Positions 1-7,940 of a stretch of DNA of 64,000 nt are shown piece after piece. Source of the stretch: Weissella bombi. GTDB lineage: Bacteria > Bacillota > Bacilli > Lactobacillales > Lactobacillaceae. The notes under the pieces are model-generated. The model did not search any database. It saw only the letters and a program-made list of their open reading frames with translations, and was not told the DNA's origin. The DNA lies in the NCBI RefSeq assembly GCF_900094835.1, contig NZ_FMAO01000007.1, positions 31,154 through 95,153 on the forward strand, read 5' to 3'. The number at the start of each line of letters is the position of its first letter. Position 1 is the first letter of the stretch. The position numbers and the translations under genes were made by a program.

Positions 1-8
1 CTGCTCTC

Positions 9-41
9 CTCCTAATTACTACTACACGTTATTATACGTGT
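9..41 (-). promoter_or_regulatory. promoter/operator and Shine-Dalgarno of a gene left of the window
   Basis: On the minus strand an AGGAGGAGAG ribosome site (rc of 5-14) faces off the left edge. An inverted repeat, ACACGT-TATTAT-ACGTGT, lies at 24-41. A TATAAT-like -10 box sits inside the palindrome, so a repressor bound there could block the promoter. The regulated gene is outside the window and no clear -35 box was found. Confidence 0.35.
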
Positions 42-86
42 GCAAACCAAAAAAAACATTAATATTTTAATAAAATTTATATTTTA

Positions 87-704
87 TCAATATTGTTGAT
101 TAAAAAAATACAAATACTTATGTCCTGAAATAGTCTGCGTCAATTTTGTGAGACTTGCATTAGCAGGTTCTGGTAATCGTATTGTCATATCATTAATGCC
201 AAAAACAGCCATTATCACTGCTTTAATCGTAAAGCCATGGGTAACTACTACTACATTATCATCAGGGTATTTTTGTGTCATATCATCTAAAAATGATTGT
301 ACACGTGCTACTACCTGTTCAAATGTTTCACCTGCCGTTGCATATTTAATATATTCAGGTAATACATCTTGTAATATGTCATCAAAAACTTCTGGATATG
401 CAGCCATTAATTTTTGATTACTCTTTCCATCCCACTGACCATATGAAATTTCTAGCAACCGACGATCAGTCTGCAACGGCAATTGGGCCGTTTCATTTAA
501 TAAAGTTGCTGTTTGTTGTGTCCTATTCAATGGACTAGCTATCAAATGCTGCGCAAATTGTATATCAAAATGCTTTGCCAACGTTGTGACTTGTTCTATA
601 CCAACATTATTTAACACTGTATTTTCAGTATTAATCTGTCCCTGCTTTAGACCACTCGCATTTGCCAACGTTTGCCCATGGCGAACAAAATAAAAAGTCG
701 TCAT
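87..704 (-). CDS. histidine phosphatase family protein (phosphoglycerate-mutase superfamily)
   Basis: A soluble protein of about 205 residues of the histidine phosphatase (PGM-like) superfamily. The RHG catalytic motif is at the N-terminus (FVRHGQT), and a second histidine is in VVVVTHGFTIKAV near residue 158. A conserved glutamate lies in LLEISYGQWDG. These residues fit transfer of a phosphate through a phospho-histidine. The substrate cannot be told from sequence; broad phosphatases of this kind act on sugar phosphates. An in-frame ATG exists 15 bases upstream, but the G-rich SD (GGGGG) is placed for this ATG. It is separated from trxB by a terminator, so it probably has its own promoter. 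Confidence 0.85.
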   Translation of the reverse strand: MTTFYFVRHGQTLANASGLKQGQINTENTVLNNVGIEQVTTLAKHFDIQFAQHLIASPLNRTQQTATLLNETAQLPLQTDRRLLEISYGQWDGKSNQKLMAAYPEVFDDILQDVLPEYIKYATAGETFEQVVARVQSFLDDMTQKYPDDNVVVVTHGFTIKAVIMAVFGINDMTIRLPEPANASLTKLTQTISGHKYLYFFNQQY

Positions 705-723
705 TGCCATTACCCCCATTGTC

Positions 724-755
724 TAAAAAAGCTGGAACAAAAGTTTTGTTCCAGC
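724..755 (-). terminator. intrinsic terminator of trxB
   Basis: Perfect inverted repeat GCTGGAACAAAA / TTTTGTTCCAGC followed on the minus strand by six T residues. Confidence 0.85.
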
Positions 756-794
756 CAAATTATACTAAAAATTATTAAACCCTATTTCGTTTAA

Positions 795-1748
795 TTATGA
801 TTCTGTTACCTTTTGCTGTTTTAATTTGAACTCTTCATTGTATGAAAAGACATTTTGTCCGGCAATAGCTGCATCCCCAACGGCTGTTGTAATTTGACGT
901 AGTTCTTTATCTCGAACATCACCAAGTGCAAACATACCTGGACGTGCAGTTTCCATACGTTCGTTTGTCTCAATCCAGCCTTGTTCATTTGTAATGCCTA
1001 GGCCATCAACAACTTGAGATACTGGCAAAACACCAACATAGATAAATACACCAGCTGCATCAACGTTATAGACTTCACCGGTCACATTATTACGAACTCG
1101 AACGCCAGTCACCTTTTTATCATCGCCCAAAATCTCTTCAACTTCGGTATTCCAAACAAATTCAATTTTATCATTAGCAAAAGCACGATCTTGTAAAATT
1201 TGTTGTGCACGTAATTTATCACGACGATGGAATACGGTTACCTTCTCAGCCAATCCAGCTAAATAAGTTGCTTCTTCAACGGCTGAATCACCACCACCAA
1301 CAACAATAACGTGTTGGTTACGGAAGAAAGCCCCATCACATACCGCACAGTAAGAAACACCACGACCAGCATACGTATCCTCACCTGGAACTGCTAATTT
1401 CTTATAATCAGAACCAGTCGCGACAATAACTGTATTACTCGTGTATTCATCCATATCAGTTACAACATGCCATGAACCGTCTTCTTGTGCCTCAACATGC
1501 AAAACCGTTCCAAAAGCATACTCTGCCCCAAATTGTGTTGAAGACTTGTACATATTTTCAGCCAAATCAGGTCCTAAAATACTGCTAAAACCAGGATAGT
1601 TTTCTACTTCAGCCGTATTATTCATCTGACCACCATAGATACCACGATCAATCATTAACACTGAGAGATTAGCACGTGATGCATATGTAGCTGCTGTCAT
1701 CCCACCAGGTCCTGCACCTAAAATTATTGTGTCATAGTGTTGAGCCAT
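795..1748 (-). CDS. trxB: thioredoxin-disulfide reductase
   Basis: A 317-residue cytoplasmic flavoenzyme that moves electrons from NADPH to thioredoxin. The FAD-binding GAGPGG is at 11-16, the redox pair CAVC at 134-137, the NADPH-binding GGGDS at 151-155, and a second FAD motif (ALGDVRD) lies near 275. This order and length fit the low-molecular-weight bacterial TrxB family. A GGAGG ribosome site lies 7-8 bases before the ATG. It is the last gene of the hprK-gpsA-galU-trxB direction, but a terminator lies between galU and trxB, so it is probably transcribed separately. Confidence 0.96.
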   Translation of the reverse strand: MAQHYDTIILGAGPGGMTAATYASRANLSVLMIDRGIYGGQMNNTAEVENYPGFSSILGPDLAENMYKSSTQFGAEYAFGTVLHVEAQEDGSWHVVTDMDEYTSNTVIVATGSDYKKLAVPGEDTYAGRGVSYCAVCDGAFFRNQHVIVVGGGDSAVEEATYLAGLAEKVTVFHRRDKLRAQQILQDRAFANDKIEFVWNTEVEEILGDDKKVTGVRVRNNVTGEVYNVDAAGVFIYVGVLPVSQVVDGLGITNEQGWIETNERMETARPGMFALGDVRDKELRQITTAVGDAAIAGQNVFSYNEEFKLKQQKVTES

Positions 1749-1860
1749 AACAACACCTCCATCTTCAAATACTTTTATTTTCTTACTTCTTCATTACTTC
1801 TACTACATTTTACATTCTTTAAAAGAGAAATCAAGCATTTTCACTTACTTTTTGTAAATA

Positions 1861-1901
1861 AATAAAAAACTGTAAGTATTCTTTTTTAATACCTACAGTT
1901 T
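1861..1901 (-). terminator. intrinsic terminator of galU
   Basis: A 14-bp stem (AAACTGTAGGTATT with AATACTTACAGTTT, one wobble) with a T-rich tail on the minus strand, just downstream of the galU stop codon. Confidence 0.8.
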
Positions 1902-1920
1902 TACTTTAAGTTCAATATAA

Positions 1921-2796
1921 TTAGTCTAATTTCTTAGCCAAGTCCTTGATATACTTCTTCAAATCTTCAGATGTTTGTGGATGCTTCAATCCAAACTCGA
2001 TATTAGTTGTCAAGAAACCAATCTTTGAACCAATATCATAACGGCTACCCTTAAATTCATGAGCATAAACATGTTGACGCTTGTTCAAAGTATCAATAGC
2101 ATCAGTTAATTGGATTTCGTTACCCTTACCAGGCTTAGTGTTTTCCAACTCTTCAAAGATTTCAGGTGTTAATAAGTAACGACCAATAATTGCCAAATCA
2201 GATGGTGCATCTTCAGGCTTTGGCTTCTCCACAAAGCTATTTACTTGATGAAGTCCATCAGCAACTTCCTTTTCAGGTGCAATCACACCATATTCAGAAA
2301 CTTGGTCATGAGGAACCTTCATTACAGCCAATGTTGACTCACCAGTTGTGTTGTAACGATCAATCAACTGCTTTGTTAGAGGTTCATCATCGTCCATCAA
2401 ATCATCACCTAACATAACAACGAATGGCTCGTCACCGATAAATGACTTAGCAGTCAAAACAGCATCTCCCAAACCACGTGGATGTGATTGGCGGATAAAG
2501 TATAGATTAATGTCCGTTGTTTCTTCAACAACCTTCAACAACTCATCCTTACCCTTCTCACGCAAGTTGTTCTCTAATTCAGGATTTGAGTCAAAGTGAT
2601 CTTCAATAGAGCGCTTTGACTTACCGTCAACGATGACAATGTCTTCAATTCCTGAAGCCAAGGCTTCTTCAATGATAAATTGAATTGTTGGCTTATCGAC
2701 AATTGGCAACATTTCCTTTGCTAATGCCTTTGTGGCTGGCAAAAAACGGGTTCCTAATCCTGCGGCTGGAATAATCGCTTTACGTACTGGTTTCAT
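1921..2796 (-). CDS. galU: UTP-glucose-1-phosphate uridylyltransferase
   Basis: 291 residues. It makes UDP-glucose from UTP and glucose-1-phosphate, feeding cell-wall polysaccharide, teichoic-acid glucosylation and the Leloir pathway. The nucleotidyltransferase signature [18 protein letters not shown] is at 13-30, with the metal-binding DD in [11 protein letters not shown] and the sugar-phosphate motif VEKP further on. Length is typical for bacterial GalU. The ATG lies 7 bases after the gpsA stop, and its ribosome site is inside the end of gpsA, so the two are translated from one message. Confidence 0.96.
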   Translation of the reverse strand: MKPVRKAIIPAAGLGTRFLPATKALAKEMLPIVDKPTIQFIIEEALASGIEDIVIVDGKSKRSIEDHFDSNPELENNLREKGKDELLKVVEETTDINLYFIRQSHPRGLGDAVLTAKSFIGDEPFVVMLGDDLMDDDEPLTKQLIDRYNTTGESTLAVMKVPHDQVSEYGVIAPEKEVADGLHQVNSFVEKPKPEDAPSDLAIIGRYLLTPEIFEELENTKPGKGNEIQLTDAIDTLNKRQHVYAHEFKGSRYDIGSKIGFLTTNIEFGLKHPQTSEDLKKYIKDLAKKLD

Positions 2797-2803
2797 GATC
2801 TAA

Positions 2804-3823
2804 TTACTTCCCTTCTTGTGAGACTGGACGTCCCATCAATAACTGCATAACATTTTTAACATCTTCGTTGTCATAAATAACACGATACATAGCTGAAGTG
2901 ATGGGCATTTCAACATGTTTCTTTTGAGCTAATTCATGAGCAACTTTGGTTGTTGAAATACCTTCAATAACCATCCCCATATCAGCAACAACATCGTCCA
3001 GGTGCTTACCCTCTCCTAGTTGTACACCAGCGCGATAATTACGCGAGTATACTGAAGTTGCTGTTGCAAATAAGTCACCGACACCCGCTAAGCCCATAAA
3101 CGTAATTGGATTAGCACCAAAAGCTTGACCAAGACGACTAATTTCAGCCAATCCTCTTGTAAACAAAGCAGCCTTCGCATTTACGTCGTAACCCAAGCTC
3201 TCTAAGGCACCCGCTCCAATGGCAATCACATTTTTAAGAGCCGCTCCAATTTCAGAGCCAACCACATCCGTATTTGTATAAACACGAAAAACTTGATTAC
3301 TTAAAACACCTTGTACATATTTAGCAACCGTTAAATCAGCGCTTACAGCTGTTACCAAGGTTGGATCATGCTTTATAACACCTTCAGCATGTGAAGGTCC
3401 CGCAATAATCCCTAAACCACCTAAATACTTGCTAGGAATTTCTTCTGCAAGCATTTCTGATACTCGCTTGTAAGTACCTGGTTCGATTCCTTTAGTTGCC
3501 GCCATCACAACAACCTTATGATTCGTTTCTTCCAAAATTGCAACCAATTGTTGCGCTACTTCACGTGTTGCCTTGGTTGGTACAACACTCAAAACAAGAT
3601 CAGCCCCGTCAACAGCCTGTTTCATATCAGATACCGCAACAACACCTTCGTTGATTGAATGCTCACCCAAATACCTTGAATTACGATGGGTTTCGTTAAT
3701 TTCATCAACTTGTTCAGCACGATGGCTCCATAAACGGACATCATGCCCATTTTCAGCGGCTACATTTGCTAATGCGGTTCCCCACGAACCAGCGCCTAAA
3801 ACTGCAATAATTTCGCGACTCAC
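2804..3823 (-). CDS. gpsA: NAD(P)-dependent glycerol-3-phosphate dehydrogenase
   Basis: 339 residues from a GTG start. It reduces dihydroxyacetone phosphate to sn-glycerol-3-phosphate, the backbone for phospholipids and teichoic acid. The Rossmann motif GAGSWG is near residues 10-15, the catalytic lysine is in VGSEIGAALKNVIAIG, and GLAGVGDL follows. The open frame reaches 3874, but AAGGAGG lies 6 bases before the GTG at 3823 and the protein then has family length. The gene directly follows hprK; the lgt gene often found between them in Lactobacillales is absent. Confidence 0.95.
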   Translation of the reverse strand: MSREIIAVLGAGSWGTALANVAAENGHDVRLWSHRAEQVDEINETHRNSRYLGEHSINEGVVAVSDMKQAVDGADLVLSVVPTKATREVAQQLVAILEETNHKVVVMAATKGIEPGTYKRVSEMLAEEIPSKYLGGLGIIAGPSHAEGVIKHDPTLVTAVSADLTVAKYVQGVLSNQVFRVYTNTDVVGSEIGAALKNVIAIGAGALESLGYDVNAKAALFTRGLAEISRLGQAFGANPITFMGLAGVGDLFATATSVYSRNYRAGVQLGEGKHLDDVVADMGMVIEGISTTKVAHELAQKKHVEMPITSAMYRVIYDNEDVKNVMQLLMGRPVSQEGK

Positions 3824-3902
3824 GAGATTCCTCCTTGTTACTCTACATCCCTGAGAATACCATAATAATACCACAATCTAGTATCTTGGCAATCTAATTT
3901 TA

Positions 3903-4832
3903 CTATTTTGAATTTTCAGAGATTAGATTAGTTAAATTATTATTGAATGTCTGAGTTGCGTCAAAGCCCATCAACTTAGCACGGAAATTCTTTGTCGCCG
4001 TTTCAACCAAGACAGCCAAATTACGACCAGCCTGTACGGGCAATACAAAACGTGGTAAGTCAACACCTTGAATCTTCATTACTTCTTCACCATTGCCTAA
4101 ACGGTCAACTTCTTGATCATCATGCCATTTTGCGAGATGCAAATTAAAAGCAATTGTTGCATGTGAGCGCACTGCACCAGCACCAAATAAGTCCATCACA
4201 TCGATGATACCCACACCACGTAATTCCATCAAATTTCTAAGAATTGCAGGTGGCTCACCAACCAGGCGTTCCTCATCTTGGGCATACACATCAACTCGAT
4301 CATCAGCAATTAAACGATGACCACGTTGTACTAATTCCAACGCAGTCTCTGATTTACCAACACCAGAATCACCCGTAATTAATACACCTAGTCCAAATAT
4401 GTCGACCAAAACGCCGTGCACGGATTCTCGTTCTGCTAAACCACCACTCAAGAAATAAGTCATATTAGCCAAAATCTTTGAAGAAGTTAATTCCGTTGCT
4501 AAAACAGGAATATGATTTTCTTCCGCAGCTTGCATAAACTCTTTTGGTAATTTACGACCAGTTGAAACAACAAACGTTGGTGTATTTGGTTGCATCATTT
4601 TTCTTGCTATCAATAGTAATTCTTCATGATTCATACGATGCGCAAATGACGTTTCCGTAATTCCCATTAATTGAATACGTTCTGGTGCATAATAATTAAA
4701 ATACCCAGTCATTTCTAGCCCTGGGCGTGAAATATCTGGCGTCGTTATTTTACGATCCAAATATGCCTCACCCGTAACTATCTTTAAGCGTGTATTATCT
4801 AACAAATCTTTTACTGTTAGTTCTTTTGCCAT
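3903..4832 (-). CDS. hprK: HPr kinase/phosphorylase
   Basis: 309 residues. It phosphorylates and dephosphorylates Ser46 of HPr, the switch that lets CcpA sense sugar supply. The Walker A loop GDSGVGKS is at 154-161 and the family signature LMELRGVGIID at 201-211. An N-terminal HPrK domain precedes the kinase domain. A GGGG ribosome site precedes the ATG. It lies between the holin-like gene and gpsA on the minus strand. It fits with the cre boxes seen at 48790, 48824 and 53548. Confidence 0.96.
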   Translation of the reverse strand: MAKELTVKDLLDNTRLKIVTGEAYLDRKITTPDISRPGLEMTGYFNYYAPERIQLMGITETSFAHRMNHEELLLIARKMMQPNTPTFVVSTGRKLPKEFMQAAEENHIPVLATELTSSKILANMTYFLSGGLAERESVHGVLVDIFGLGVLITGDSGVGKSETALELVQRGHRLIADDRVDVYAQDEERLVGEPPAILRNLMELRGVGIIDVMDLFGAGAVRSHATIAFNLHLAKWHDDQEVDRLGNGEEVMKIQGVDLPRFVLPVQAGRNLAVLVETATKNFRAKLMGFDATQTFNNNLTNLISENSK

Positions 4833-4849
4833 CTTTAATCCCCATCTTA

Positions 4850-5233
4850 TTATGTTTGTTGATTACTTTTACTAAAATAGTTAGAAATTATTAAGTTAAC
4901 AAGCGACATTATAATTGCGATAAAAACCGCCCATCCAAAACTTGCAAACTTAAAGCCATCCCCAATGACCCAAGCCGTTAACCAAAGGACCACACCATTA
5001 ATTACTAAACCAAATAGGCCGAATGTCAAAATAGTAAATGGTAATGCTAATAAGTGTAGTACTGGTTTAACCAAAGCATTTAAAATTCCTAAAATAAATG
5101 CTGCTAAAATTGCCGTCCAAATACTACTAATATAAAGACCATTTCTAAACAATCCAGCCATCGCCAATAATGTAATTGTATTAATAATAATGCGTTGCCA
5201 AAAAGAAAAATTCTTAAAAGTAACTGTTTTCAT
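4850..5233 (-). CDS. phage-holin-like family membrane protein (YvlD type)
   Basis: 127 residues with four predicted hydrophobic spans and the pattern ILNALVKPVLHLLALPFTILTFGLFGLVINGVV typical of the four-helix YvlD / phage_holin_4_2 family. Despite the name it is usually chromosomal and not part of a phage; its function is unknown. A good GGAGG site lies 7 bases before the ATG. It sits 17 bases upstream of hprK and is probably the first gene of that operon. Confidence 0.85.
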   Translation of the reverse strand: MKTVTFKNFSFWQRIIINTITLLAMAGLFRNGLYISSIWTAILAAFILGILNALVKPVLHLLALPFTILTFGLFGLVINGVVLWLTAWVIGDGFKFASFGWAVFIAIIMSLVNLIISNYFSKSNQQT

Positions 5234-5315
5234 AAAATTCCTCCAGTTATTCTTAATAAACAGTATATCAAAATTATACTTATATTTGGCTAAATGTCTG
5301 ACAAAATCTTTTATG

Positions 5316-5353
5316 ACAATAAAAAACCAGAAATGAATAATTTCATTTCCAGT
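5316..5353 (-). terminator. terminator of the RelB-like gene
   Basis: Inverted repeat CTGGAAATGAA / TTCATTTCTGG followed by TTTTTTATTG on the minus strand. Confidence 0.75.
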
Positions 5354-5371
5354 AATAGATAAAATCTTTAA

Positions 5372-5545
5372 CTATTTTTGATTTTTAGCTCTAAATAAGT
5401 CATCAAACGGTGACTTTCCGCTATGAGCAACTTGTGTTAAAAACATTTTAACCGCTTGTTGTGTCGTTAACCCATTTTCTTTAAACACGTCATCAGCTGC
5501 ATTACGAACGTCTTCTTCAACTCGTATTTGAATTAGCTTTTCCAT
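5372..5545 (-). CDS. RelB/DinJ-family antitoxin-like protein, no adjacent toxin
   Basis: 57 residues beginning MEKLIQIRVEEDVRNAADDVF, the ribbon-helix-helix N-terminus of RelB/DinJ antitoxins, followed by GLTTQQAVKMFLTQVAHSGKSPF. The open frame reaches 5572, but an AAGGGGGG site 7 bases before 5545 decides the start. Such antitoxins normally bind DNA and neutralise a RelE/YafQ mRNA nuclease encoded next door. Here the stop is followed by a terminator and then yvlD, so no toxin partner is visible. It may be an orphan antitoxin or a solitary regulator. Confidence 0.75.
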   Translation of the reverse strand: MEKLIQIRVEEDVRNAADDVFKENGLTTQQAVKMFLTQVAHSGKSPFDDLFRAKNQK

Positions 5546-5659
5546 TGACACATCCCCCCTTGTATCCATCAAATATATTTAACCCATGACTTATTATATA
5601 CCATTTTACAGAAAATATCTTATTCTAGCATTGATTTGAAATACAAATTTACCTATATA

Positions 5660-5890
5660 AAAAAACACACTGCCCCAAAAGACAGTGTGTTTAGATTGGC
5701 ATTGCTAGGATTGACGCGTCCTAGCTCACGTGATAGTTTCCTATCAGTCAACGTACACCCAATAGCAAAGCTAAAGGTAGTCATGTGCAGCAAACCAAGT
5801 TCCACAACTCGTTTTGCACCCTCCAGTATACGACTGTTAATAAGGGCCGTTTATAAAAGATCTATTATGATCTTTCTCGACTCATCGCAT
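5660..5890 (-). ncRNA. structured small RNA, possibly 6S-like; identity uncertain
   Basis: On the minus strand a promoter (TTGCTT, 16-base spacer, TATAAT at 5898-5903) starts a transcript near 5890. It ends at a strong terminator (ACACACTG / CAGTGTGT plus seven T) at 5663-5693. In between are GTGCA-AAAC / GTTT-TGCAC enclosing CGAGTT-GTGG-AACTTG, and an arm with AUUGG/CCAAU, GUUGAC/GUCAAU and GATAG-GAAA-CTATC. The matching plus-strand frame is unlikely to be coding. A 6S-type RNA next to a usp gene has been described in lactic acid bacteria (Lacto-usp), but orientation here is divergent, so the name is only a suggestion. Confidence 0.55.
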
Positions 5891-5897
5891 AAGTAAT

Positions 5898-5925
5898 ATT
5901 ATAGCATAAAAAAAAGAAAAAGCAA
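5898..5925 (-). promoter_or_regulatory. promoter of the small RNA at 5660-5890
   Basis: TTGCTT (rc of 5920-5925), 16-base T-rich spacer and TATAAT (rc of 5898-5903), read on the minus strand. Confidence 0.6.
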
Positions 5926-6003
5926 TCCAGAATATTCACCAATTTACAATACACTTTTGTATTAAATATGCATTGTTCTCACTCTTTAAATTTAAGATTA
6001 CGC

Positions 6004-6032
6004 TTACATTTGCCTATTATTAGGTATATAAT
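6004..6032 (+). promoter_or_regulatory. promoter of the universal stress protein gene
   Basis: TTACAT at 6004-6009, 17-base spacer, TATAAT at 6027-6032, about 55 bases before the ATG. Confidence 0.6.
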
Positions 6033-6086
6033 ATAAGTATAAATTAATTCATATGAATACTATTACTTATAAGGACGGTGACTGCC

Positions 6087-6536
6087 ATGGCAGAAGACAA
6101 GATTGCATACAAGAACATATTGGCCCCCATTGATGGGTCAAAAGTTTCTAGCATCATAATTGAAAAGGCCGCTGCTGTTGCTGCGCGTAACAAAACTGCT
6201 TTAGATTTATTGTACGTTATTGATACAAATTCAATTTCTGGTCTAGCTGGTATGTCAATTTCTGGCGATGTTGTTTACCAATTAGTACAAGATGCCGAAG
6301 AAAAGCTAACAAAGTATGCACAAATCGCTCGCGATAATGGTGCAGAACAAGTCAATATTCACGTTCGTTTTGGTTCACCAAAAACTGTTATTGCACGTGA
6401 TTTCCCTCGTGATCATGAAACTGGATTGATTATGCTTGGTAAGTCAGGTCTAAATACATTAGAACGTCTTCTTGTTGGATCGGTAACCTCATTTGTGGTA
6501 CAAAACGCTAAGGCGGATGTTTTGATTGTGCAGTAA
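6087..6536 (+). CDS. universal stress protein (UspA family)
   Basis: 149 residues with a UspA fold. The N-terminal strand is KNILAPIDGS, and the ATP-binding loop is GKSGLNTLERLLVGSVTSFV (G-2x-G-9x-G-S/T pattern). The segment ending ADVLIVQ is typical. It is a cytoplasmic dimer linked to survival under stress. An in-frame GTG lies 9 bases upstream, but the AAGGA site favours ATG 6087. It is one of the few plus-strand genes and is divergent from the small RNA. Confidence 0.9.
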   Translation: MAEDKIAYKNILAPIDGSKVSSIIIEKAAAVAARNKTALDLLYVIDTNSISGLAGMSISGDVVYQLVQDAEEKLTKYAQIARDNGAEQVNIHVRFGSPKTVIARDFPRDHETGLIMLGKSGLNTLERLLVGSVTSFVVQNAKADVLIVQ

Positions 6537-6544
6537 ATTTTAAA

Positions 6545-6578
6545 AAAGCCGGCTACATTTTTGTAGTTGGTTTTTTTA
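6545..6578 (+). terminator. terminator of the usp gene
   Basis: Stem CCGGCTACA / TGTAGTTGG (with wobbles) followed by seven T on the plus strand. Confidence 0.7.
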
Positions 6579-6664
6579 TTGGTTATCTAACTTAATGAAC
6601 TTTTATTAGAATTAGGTTATAATAATTTTAAGTTTTTAATTATCATTAACATAGGGGATGCAAT

Positions 6665-7009
6665 ATGAAAATTATCGGAAATACACTAGAAACTATTCAT
6701 AAATTTAGACACAGTCACGTTAGCAAACATTGGCTAAATGATCCTTTTTTAACTTCAACAGCTTCACTTGGTGATAATCGTAATATTAAGTTGCAACTAC
6801 TCTACTTAGATATTAATGACACTTTCTACTTAGTCGAAAGTACTTCAGCCATTTCACATTCACTACAATATCAAGATGGTGCTATCGTAGTATCAGACTG
6901 GTCGCCAGCCGACTTTGCTGGTTTGTTACGTAGTTATGATAAACCCGGGTTTGACAACTATTTCCAGTTGATTGTAACAAATACGGCATTAGCCCATTCA
7001 AACTCTTAG
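6665..7009 (+). CDS. hypothetical protein, 114 residues
   Basis: A soluble protein with no motif that I recognise. It has no signal peptide or hydrophobic span, and mixed alpha/beta character (IKLQLLYLDINDTFYLVES). A GGGG ribosome site lies 7-8 bases before the ATG, and a TATAAT box at 6618-6623 could drive it. It ends at a shared bidirectional terminator facing the cyclophilin gene. It is likely a real gene because of its ribosome site, terminator and normal codon use, but no function can be given. Confidence 0.7.
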   Translation: MKIIGNTLETIHKFRHSHVSKHWLNDPFLTSTASLGDNRNIKLQLLYLDINDTFYLVESTSAISHSLQYQDGAIVVSDWSPADFAGLLRSYDKPGFDNYFQLIVTNTALAHSNS

Positions 7010-7016
7010 ACTAATA

Positions 7017-7060
7017 AAAACAGCGCTAGTCGGTAACTAATACCAGACTAGCGCTGTTTT
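7017..7060. terminator. bidirectional terminator between the 114-residue gene and the cyclophilin gene
   Basis: ACAGCGCTAGTC paired with GACTAGCGCTGT, with A-rich and T-rich flanks on both sides. It serves the plus-strand gene from the left and the minus-strand gene from the right. Confidence 0.85.
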
Positions 7061-7071
7061 TATTTATACTT

Positions 7072-7851
7072 TTATGCGTTTTTATCAATGGTTATCTTTA
7101 TAATCTTGTAAGGGTTAACTGGAGTTGATTTTTCAGAATGATCGGCATTATCTTTAACCTCAGCAGTCGCAATTTTATCAACAACGTCCATCCCACTAAT
7201 AACTTGCCCAAAGACAGTATAATTACCATCAAGCGATGGATTACCGCCTTTTTTGTAAGCATTGATAATCTTATCTGGATATTCTGATTTTTTTAATTGC
7301 GCCGTTGCATCATCATGATTTTGATTAATGAAAAACTGCGAACCATTAGTATTTTCACCAGAATTAGCCATCGAAACGGCTCCTCTAATATTATAGAGAC
7401 ATGATGAAATTTCGTTTTTAAATCCCGATCCATCATCAATTTTATCATTTTTATTTTTCCAAATTGATGCTCCCCCAGTACCAGTACCAGTGGGATCACC
7501 ACCTTGAATCATAAAATCGTTAATCACACGATGAAAAATTGTGCCATTATAATAGTTTTTTTGTGAATGCTTAATAAAATTCTTCACTGCCAGTGGTGCG
7601 TATTTATTAAACAATTTAATTTTAACGTCACCCGCAGTAGTCTTAACCGTAACAACCGTCTCGTTTTTATGCACTTTTTTCGACAATTGTGGTAATGCAA
7701 CCTTATTCAATTTATTTTTTGAAAGTGATTGTCGTTTTTCAGTTGTTGTGCCTTTATCTGAATGTGCTGACTGATATGCAACACCCAATCCAACTATAAC
7801 AAAAACAACTGCAAGTAATGCTATAATTTTTTCCGATTTGCCTTTCTTCAT
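7072..7851 (-). CDS. membrane-anchored peptidyl-prolyl cis-trans isomerase, cyclophilin type
   Basis: 259 residues. Residues 8-28 form a hydrophobic anchor without a lipobox cysteine, so the protein is probably tethered outside the membrane. A linker of about 30 residues leads to a cyclophilin domain with FHRVINDFMIQGGDPTGTGTGG, the SMANSGENTNGSQFFI active-site region, and FGQVISGMDVVDKI. It would catalyse proline isomerisation during folding of exported proteins. The ATG has a GGGAG site. Related proteins in other Firmicutes are often lipoproteins; this one is not. Confidence 0.9.
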   Translation of the reverse strand: MKKGKSEKIIALLAVVFVIVGLGVAYQSAHSDKGTTTEKRQSLSKNKLNKVALPQLSKKVHKNETVVTVKTTAGDVKIKLFNKYAPLAVKNFIKHSQKNYYNGTIFHRVINDFMIQGGDPTGTGTGGASIWKNKNDKIDDGSGFKNEISSCLYNIRGAVSMANSGENTNGSQFFINQNHDDATAQLKKSEYPDKIINAYKKGGNPSLDGNYTVFGQVISGMDVVDKIATAEVKDNADHSEKSTPVNPYKIIKITIDKNA

Positions 7852-7940
7852 TATATTTGCTCCCGTTCTTAATTAACTTTCAATTATAAACCCTATTCTA
7901 CAATCCAATGCTTAGTATAAAGATAAATTTTTTATTTATA

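Noticed and set aside
5636..5896. 86-codon plus-strand frame
   Set aside because: It is the antisense of the structured RNA and includes its terminator stem; no ribosome site.
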